From DATJFQ01 sp035495555 (GTDB lineage: Bacteria; Acidobacteriota; Vicinamibacteria; Vicinamibacterales; 2-12-FULL-66-21): DNA of 64,000 nt. A program made the translations under genes and the position numbers. Below, in pieces: positions 59,714 to 64,000 of the stretch. The notes under the pieces are model-generated. The model worked only from the letters and a program-made list of their open reading frames with translations. It ran no database searches and was not told where the DNA came from. Positions within the stretch are counted from its first letter, which is position 1; each line of letters opens with the position of its first letter. The stretch covers positions 9,074 through 73,073 of the forward strand of contig DATJFQ010000060.1 in NCBI GenBank assembly GCA_035495555.1. Direction: 5' to 3'.

Positions 59714-60838
59714 ATGCCCGTTCCGTTGCTCGATTTGCGCGAGCAGTACCGTCCGCTCCGCGATGACATCCTGACCGCGATTACGCGCGTCTGCGACAGT
59801 CAGCAGTTCATCGGCGGCCCGGAGGTCGCGGCGCTGGAGGGCGAACTCGCCGCGTTCACCAGGGTGCCCCACGCCATCGGCGTGTCGTCCGGAACCGACG
59901 CGCTGCTCGTGGCGATGATGGCGCTCGGGATCAAAGCGGGCGACGAAGTGATCACGCCGACGTTCTCGTTCTTCGCGACCGCCGGGTGCGTCGTCCGCCT
60001 GGGCGCGACGCCAACACTCGTCGACATCGATCCTGTGACGTTCAACATCGACCCGACGGCGATCGAGCGTGCGTTGTCCCCGCGCACGAAGGCGATCATT
60101 CCGGTGCATTTGTACGGTCTCTGCGCCGACATGGATCCGATTCTCGAGGTCGCCAATCGCGCGGGGCTGGCGGTGATCGAGGACGCGGCGCAGGCGATTG
60201 GGTCCACGTATCGCGGCCGTCAGGCGGGCGCGATGGGGACTGCCGGGTGCTTCTCGTTCTTTCCGAGTAAGAATCTCGGGGCGTTCGGCGACGGCGGGTT
60301 CGTCACCACGCACGACGAGAAGCTCGCGCACGAGATTCGGCTGCTGCGCAATCACGGCGCCGAGCCGAAGTACTTTCACCTGAGAGTCGGCGGCAATTTC
60401 CGGCTCGATGCGCTGCAGGCCGCTGTGCTGCGGGTGAAGCTGCCGTTCCTCGCGCGCTGGACTGACATGCGACGCTTGAACGCCGAGCGCTACGATCGAT
60501 TGTTCGCCGAGGCCGGATTGTCCCGGGCATCAGGCGGCCCCATTGATCTGCCGGTCCACCCGGCGGATCGCACGCACATCTTCAACCAGTACGTGATCCG
60601 CGTACCCGACCGGGATCGCGTGCGCGAGCGGCTGTCCGCGAAAGGCATCGGAACGGAAATCTATTATCCGGTCCCGTTTCATCTGCAGGAGTGCTTCGCG
60701 TCGCTCGGATATCGTCGGGGCGATTTTCCCGCAGCGGAACGCGCCGCAGCGGAAGTGCTCGCGCTCCCGATTTACGGCGAGTTGACCGCCGATCAGCAGT
60801 GGGAGGTCGTGAGCGCCCTCCGCGACGCGACCCGCTGA
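59714..60838 (+). CDS. DegT/DnrJ/EryC1 sugar aminotransferase
   Basis: A 374-residue PLP-dependent aminotransferase of the DegT family. IGVSSGTDALLVAMMALG near residue 56 and EDAAQAIGSTYRG near 156 bind the cofactor phosphate and pyridine; the catalytic Lys is in FFPSKNLGAFGDGG near 182. It aminates keto-sugar nucleotides for surface polysaccharides. Sugar specificity is not decided. It precedes a dTDP-sugar reductase-like gene. Confidence 0.9.
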   Translation: MPVPLLDLREQYRPLRDDILTAITRVCDSQQFIGGPEVAALEGELAAFTRVPHAIGVSSGTDALLVAMMALGIKAGDEVITPTFSFFATAGCVVRLGATPTLVDIDPVTFNIDPTAIERALSPRTKAIIPVHLYGLCADMDPILEVANRAGLAVIEDAAQAIGSTYRGRQAGAMGTAGCFSFFPSKNLGAFGDGGFVTTHDEKLAHEIRLLRNHGAEPKYFHLRVGGNFRLDALQAAVLRVKLPFLARWTDMRRLNAERYDRLFAEAGLSRASGGPIDLPVHPADRTHIFNQYVIRVPDRDRVRERLSAKGIGTEIYYPVPFHLQECFASLGYRRGDFPAAERAAAEVLALPIYGELTADQQWEVVSALRDATR

Positions 60839-60844
60839 CAGTCC

Positions 60845-61705
60845 ATGCGCGTGCTGATAACCGGGGCGCACGGGCTGCTGGGTGCCGCGATCGCGTCCGC
60901 GTTCAGCGACTGTGAAGCCGTTCACGCGCTCGGCCGGGATGCCCTGGACATCACCGACACGCGCCGGGTCGAAGCGACGGTGACGACGGTCCGTCCGGAC
61001 GTCATCGTGAACTGCGCCGCGTACAACGATGTCGACGGCGCCCAGACCAACGCGTCTCATGCGCTGGCGGTGAATGCGTTCGCCGTACTCGATCTCGCGC
61101 GCGCCGCGGCAGCGCATGGTGCGGTGCTCGTGCACTACAGCAGCGACTTCATTTTTGACGGATCCGCTGAGCGGCCGTACGTCGAGACCGACGCGCCGAA
61201 TCCGCGCAGTATCTACGCCTCCTCCAAGTTGCTCGGCGACTGGTTTGCCGCGGAAGCGCCGCGCGCTTTCGTTCTGCGCGTCGAGAGTCTGTTCGGGGGC
61301 CCGGGCGTCCACGCAGGCGCGCGACGCGGCAGCCTTGGCGGGATCGTCGATCGCGTTCTGAGCGGCGGCGAGGTGCCGGTGTTCATCGATCGCACCGTCT
61401 CGCCGAGCTACACGCCGGATGTCGCCGCAGCGACACGCCGCCTCATCGACGAGGGCGCCCCATCGGGCACCTATCACTGCGTCAACAGCGGCGCCGCGAC
61501 GTGGGCGGAGGTCGCGCAAGAAGCGGCCCGGCTGCTCGGGCGCGAGCTGCGCATCAAACCGCTGACGCTCGAGACGGTCACGCTGCGCGCTGCGCGTCCG
61601 AAGTTCTGCGCGCTCTCGAACGCGCGTCTCGCATCGATCGGAATCGCGATGCCGTCGTGGCAGGACGGCCTGAGACGCTACGTCGACGACCTGACGGCGC
61701 GATGA
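60845..61705 (+). CDS. RmlD-like sugar nucleotide reductase
   Basis: A 286-residue short-chain-type reductase of the RmlD/dTDP-4-dehydrorhamnose reductase family. Rossmann start LITGAHGLLGAAIA, NCAAYNDVDGAQ near 58, SSDFIFDG near 100 and YASSK near 124 with the catalytic Tyr/Lys. It would reduce a 4-keto-6-deoxy sugar nucleotide. rmlABC are not in the window, so rhamnose is an inference. ATGA overlap with the next gene. Confidence 0.87.
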   Translation: MRVLITGAHGLLGAAIASAFSDCEAVHALGRDALDITDTRRVEATVTTVRPDVIVNCAAYNDVDGAQTNASHALAVNAFAVLDLARAAAAHGAVLVHYSSDFIFDGSAERPYVETDAPNPRSIYASSKLLGDWFAAEAPRAFVLRVESLFGGPGVHAGARRGSLGGIVDRVLSGGEVPVFIDRTVSPSYTPDVAAATRRLIDEGAPSGTYHCVNSGAATWAEVAQEAARLLGRELRIKPLTLETVTLRAARPKFCALSNARLASIGIAMPSWQDGLRRYVDDLTAR

Positions 61706-63360
61706 CCACGGGCCGCCGCGCGTTCCTGCTGACCGCCGCGTGCGTCGCCGTTTCCGCCATCATGGCAGGCCCCTTCTTCAACTATTCCGCCGCCGCTACG
61801 GCTATCTACGGCGGCGATGCACGGCTCGTCCTCTGGACGCTTGCGTGGGACAACCACGCCGTGCTCTCGCGCGTGCCGCTGTTCGACAGCAACATCTTCT
61901 ATCCGGCACCGCACAGCCTCGTCTACAACGAGCATCTTTTCGGTGTGAGCCTGTTCTCGCTGCCCATTTACGCGCTCACGCGCAACCCGGTGCTCGCGTA
62001 CAACCTGCTGTGGTGGGTGTCGTTTCCGCTGAACCTCGGCGCGATGTTCGCCCTGCTGCGGCGCCACGTCGACGGCGACATCGCGGCCTTTGGTGGCGCG
62101 TGCCTTTATACGTTTTCCTTTTACAAGATGCTGCACGCGTACGGGCACTTGCACCTGCTCTGGACGTGGCTGCTGCCGCTCTCGATTGTCCTGCTTGAAC
62201 GGTGGACGGAGCAGCCGACGCTGCTGCGCGCGGTCGCCTGGGGCGCGTCCATACTCCTGCAGTCGCTGGCCTCGTGGTACCTCGCCGTGATGATCTTCGT
62301 CGCGCACATTCCGGTCGCGCTGTTCATCGGATCCGAGTGGCTGCGGCGGGAACGCGCGCGGCACATGTGGCAGCTTGCAGTCGCGCTGACGATCGTCGCG
62401 CTCATCGTATGGCCGTTCGCGAAGCCGTATCTGATCCTGCCGCACGCCGGCCTCCGCGAAATCGCGTCGTTTTCGGCTGATCGCTATTCCTATCTGCTTC
62501 CGCCCGTAAACACCGTCGCCGGACGCTTGTGGGCCCGGCATGCTCCGCTCCCGTGGATGCGCGAAGCGCAGCGATCGATTTGGGGAGAGCAGACGCTGTT
62601 CATTGGCTACGCTGCAATCGTGCTCGCCGCCGTCGGCGTTCTCTCGCTGGCGCGCCACCGCCGCTGGCGTCTTCTGGGGACGTATCTGACGATGGCGGTT
62701 CTCGCGCTGCTGCTGTCGTTTGGCCCGTCCCTGAACGGCGGTTGGACGGTCTTCACGCTGCTCGGTCACGTGCCCGGGCTGGGCGCGTTCCGCGCGCCTG
62801 CGCGGTTTGCGCTGCTCGTGCTGCTCGGGCTCTCGATGCTCGCCGCGCACGGCCTGCGCGCCGTCGAGAAGCGCGCCGGCAGACTGCGATGGGCGGCGAC
62901 GCCGCTGATCGTGCTTTTGATGCTGATTGAGTGGTACCCGGTCGACGTGCCCGGAGGGAAGCCGCAGCCTGCCCCAATTCCGGAGGTATATCGCCTGCCC
63001 GCGATTCGCGATGCACGTGCCATCGTCTCGCTGCCGGACTATCGAGGCACCGCAGAGTGGTACATGGGCGCCGATTATCTGTACTACTCGACGGCGCACT
63101 GGCGGCCGATCGTCAACGGCTTCGGCCGCACCGAGCCGCCGGGTTTCGGGCACGAGATCAGTCACATGATGGCGTTCCCCGGCCCCAACAATGCGCGAAC
63201 CATGCGCGACCTGGGTGTGGATCTGATCGTCTTCCACGCGGCACGAGCCGCAGGCGGTGCGGCAACGGCGGCGCTCGCGACGCGGATGAACGACTATGAA
63301 TTGGTCGCCCGTGCCGGCGACGACTACGTGTTTCGCGTTCGGCCGCTGCCGAGCAGATGA
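61702..63360 (+). CDS. Polytopic membrane protein, probable glycosyltransferase-C type
   Basis: A 552-residue protein with about eleven membrane segments and a soluble C-terminal part (from residue ~420). The NIFYPAPHSLVYNEHLFGVS periplasmic loop and following helices are typical of GT-C (PMT-like) proteins seen in bacteria that glycosylate lipids or exported molecules. The acceptor is unknown. It is the last gene of a sugar-modification run, and its 3' end overlaps the convergent FAD gene by 37 bp. Confidence 0.78.
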   Translation: MTTGRRAFLLTAACVAVSAIMAGPFFNYSAAATAIYGGDARLVLWTLAWDNHAVLSRVPLFDSNIFYPAPHSLVYNEHLFGVSLFSLPIYALTRNPVLAYNLLWWVSFPLNLGAMFALLRRHVDGDIAAFGGACLYTFSFYKMLHAYGHLHLLWTWLLPLSIVLLERWTEQPTLLRAVAWGASILLQSLASWYLAVMIFVAHIPVALFIGSEWLRRERARHMWQLAVALTIVALIVWPFAKPYLILPHAGLREIASFSADRYSYLLPPVNTVAGRLWARHAPLPWMREAQRSIWGEQTLFIGYAAIVLAAVGVLSLARHRRWRLLGTYLTMAVLALLLSFGPSLNGGWTVFTLLGHVPGLGAFRAPARFALLVLLGLSMLAAHGLRAVEKRAGRLRWAATPLIVLLMLIEWYPVDVPGGKPQPAPIPEVYRLPAIRDARAIVSLPDYRGTAEWYMGADYLYYSTAHWRPIVNGFGRTEPPGFGHEISHMMAFPGPNNARTMRDLGVDLIVFHAARAAGGAATAALATRMNDYELVARAGDDYVFRVRPLPSR

Positions 63361-64000
63361 TCGACGAGACGACGAACGTGCGCACCAATCGCCAGGCATG
63401 AGGTGAGCCCCGGCGAATCGATCCCGGCGGCGTGGACCAGGTTCGGCACCGTCCGGTCCGGCCGAATCAGGAAATCAGCGAAATGTTCCTCCGGCGGATG
63501 GAGCTTCGCGCGAATGCCGGAGCCGGCAAGACGCAGATCCTGCAGTTCAACTGACGGCAGCAGTTCACGCGCCGGCGGCAGAAACGACTCGATCGGCTGG
63601 CGGTCGCCCTCGTAGTCGTCCTTGCGCGCCTGGTATCGGATCGTCGGCCCGATCAGCACTGTTCCGTCGGACGCACGCGTGAGATGCACGCCGAGCCCAT
63701 GTCCCGACGCGTGGGGCATCGGGTAGACGAGGCCGTTGATGTACCCGCGCTTCGAGGGGACGAGCTGCGCGTATTCGCCGCGGCACGGGTAGATCTGGAA
63801 CGACTCCCCCCCGAGCATCCGCGACACGTCGTCGGCGAACAGCCCCGCGGCATTGACGACGAGCGAGGCGGAAAAGGCCTCGCGCGTCGTTCGCAGCGTG
63901 TAGCTCTCCCGTCCGTTCGGCTCGCCGCCGATCGCTTCGCTTTGCGTGACGATCATCGCGTCGTTCGCCTCGGCGCGCCGCCGGAGCGTGAGCACCAGCG
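63324..64000 (-). CDS. FAD-dependent oxidoreductase (LhgO/DAO family), 5' truncated
   Basis: The frame is open to the window end, so the N-terminal FAD-binding region is missing. The visible 225 residues have VVNAAGLFADDVSRM, GEYAQLVPSK, GVHLTRASDGTVLIGPT and IDSPGLTSCLAIGAHVRRLV, which match L-2-hydroxyglutarate oxidase-like proteins of the DAO family. It is convergent with, and overlaps, the membrane-protein gene. Confidence 0.85.
   Translation of the reverse strand, partial: LVLTLRRRAEANDAMIVTQSEAIGGEPNGRESYTLRTTREAFSASLVVNAAGLFADDVSRMLGGESFQIYPCRGEYAQLVPSKRGYINGLVYPMPHASGHGLGVHLTRASDGTVLIGPTIRYQARKDDYEGDRQPIESFLPPARELLPSVELQDLRLAGSGIRAKLHPPEEHFADFLIRPDRTVPNLVHAAGIDSPGLTSCLAIGAHVRRLVDHLLGSGRTRNT

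Noticed and set aside
61678..63399. 573-codon minus-strand frame opposite the membrane protein
   Set aside because: Composition is Arg/Gln/His-rich shadow of a membrane protein; no signature.

Overview
The window looks like a chromosomal segment from a GC-rich Gram-negative bacterium, most likely an Acidobacteriota member (Vicinamibacteria-like). Signs are: a PadR regulator next to an ADOP-type ABC permease; lipid A and heptose/Kdo core genes, so an outer membrane; a large sortilin-like beta-propeller protein; paired M16 peptidases; and GTGA/ATGA start-stop overlaps throughout. This assignment rests on gene families and style, not on a marker phylogeny. No transposase, integrase, phage gene or CRISPR array is visible.

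Layout. 1-6.3 kb: 3' part of a RecB/AddA-like helicase, a DUF488 gene, small zinc-ribbon proteins, a reduced DnaJ-like protein, two small membrane proteins and an Mrp-type Fe-S carrier ATPase. 6.3-15.7 kb: an MFS exporter, an M16 peptidase pair, a quinone reductase-like dehydrogenase, a hydrolase-rhodanese pair, and an amidase preceded by a 58-residue gene and an outer-membrane protein. 15.7-19.7 kb: pyruvate kinase, an APC permease and a ferritin-like/VIT1 metal transporter, coupled by overlaps. 20-28.1 kb: cytochrome c, LOG protein, DinB, NamZ-type muramidase, small secreted and zinc-binding proteins, and a VKOR-DsbA fusion. 28.4-32.3 kb: tRNA-Leu, secG and the gap-pgk-tpiA operon, with a DinB gene inverted between tpiA and secG. 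32.5-40.3 kb: a compact LPS operon (kdtA, lpxK, an lpxL-like gene, waaF, gmhB, split hldE as two genes, waaC, an ICMT-like methyltransferase), then tRNA-Val and tRNA-Asp. 40.7-43.7 kb: PadR-ADOP module. 43.8-49.8 kb: a phenylalanine attenuator followed by pheA, ackA, xfp and an MFS gene. 49.9-55.6 kb: sortilin-like protein and penicillin-binding protein 1A. 55.9-59.7 kb: holB, PSP1/RicT, pdxA, smpB and an anchored protein. 59.7-64 kb: sugar aminotransferase, RmlD-like reductase, a polytopic membrane protein and a truncated FAD oxidoreductase.

Two things stand out. First, the pheA transcript begins with a leader peptide carrying three Phe codons within six, followed by mutually exclusive antiterminator and terminator stems. 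The downstream spacing suggests that acetate kinase and phosphoketolase lie on the same transcript. Phosphoketolase acting on fructose-6-P makes erythrose-4-P, an aromatic precursor, so the arrangement is metabolically coherent. Second, many intergenic gaps hold degenerate arrays with an exact 7-base period. The consensus differs from gap to gap while the architecture stays the same, recalling the heptanucleotide STRR repeats of cyanobacteria. A separate GC-rich hairpin element occurs three times and a 48-bp direct repeat lies upstream of holB.

Two core genes (pyruvate kinase and lpxK) have no ATG, GTG or TTG in frame where the family N-terminus requires a start. In both cases a CTG is correctly placed behind a Shine-Dalgarno-like sequence.
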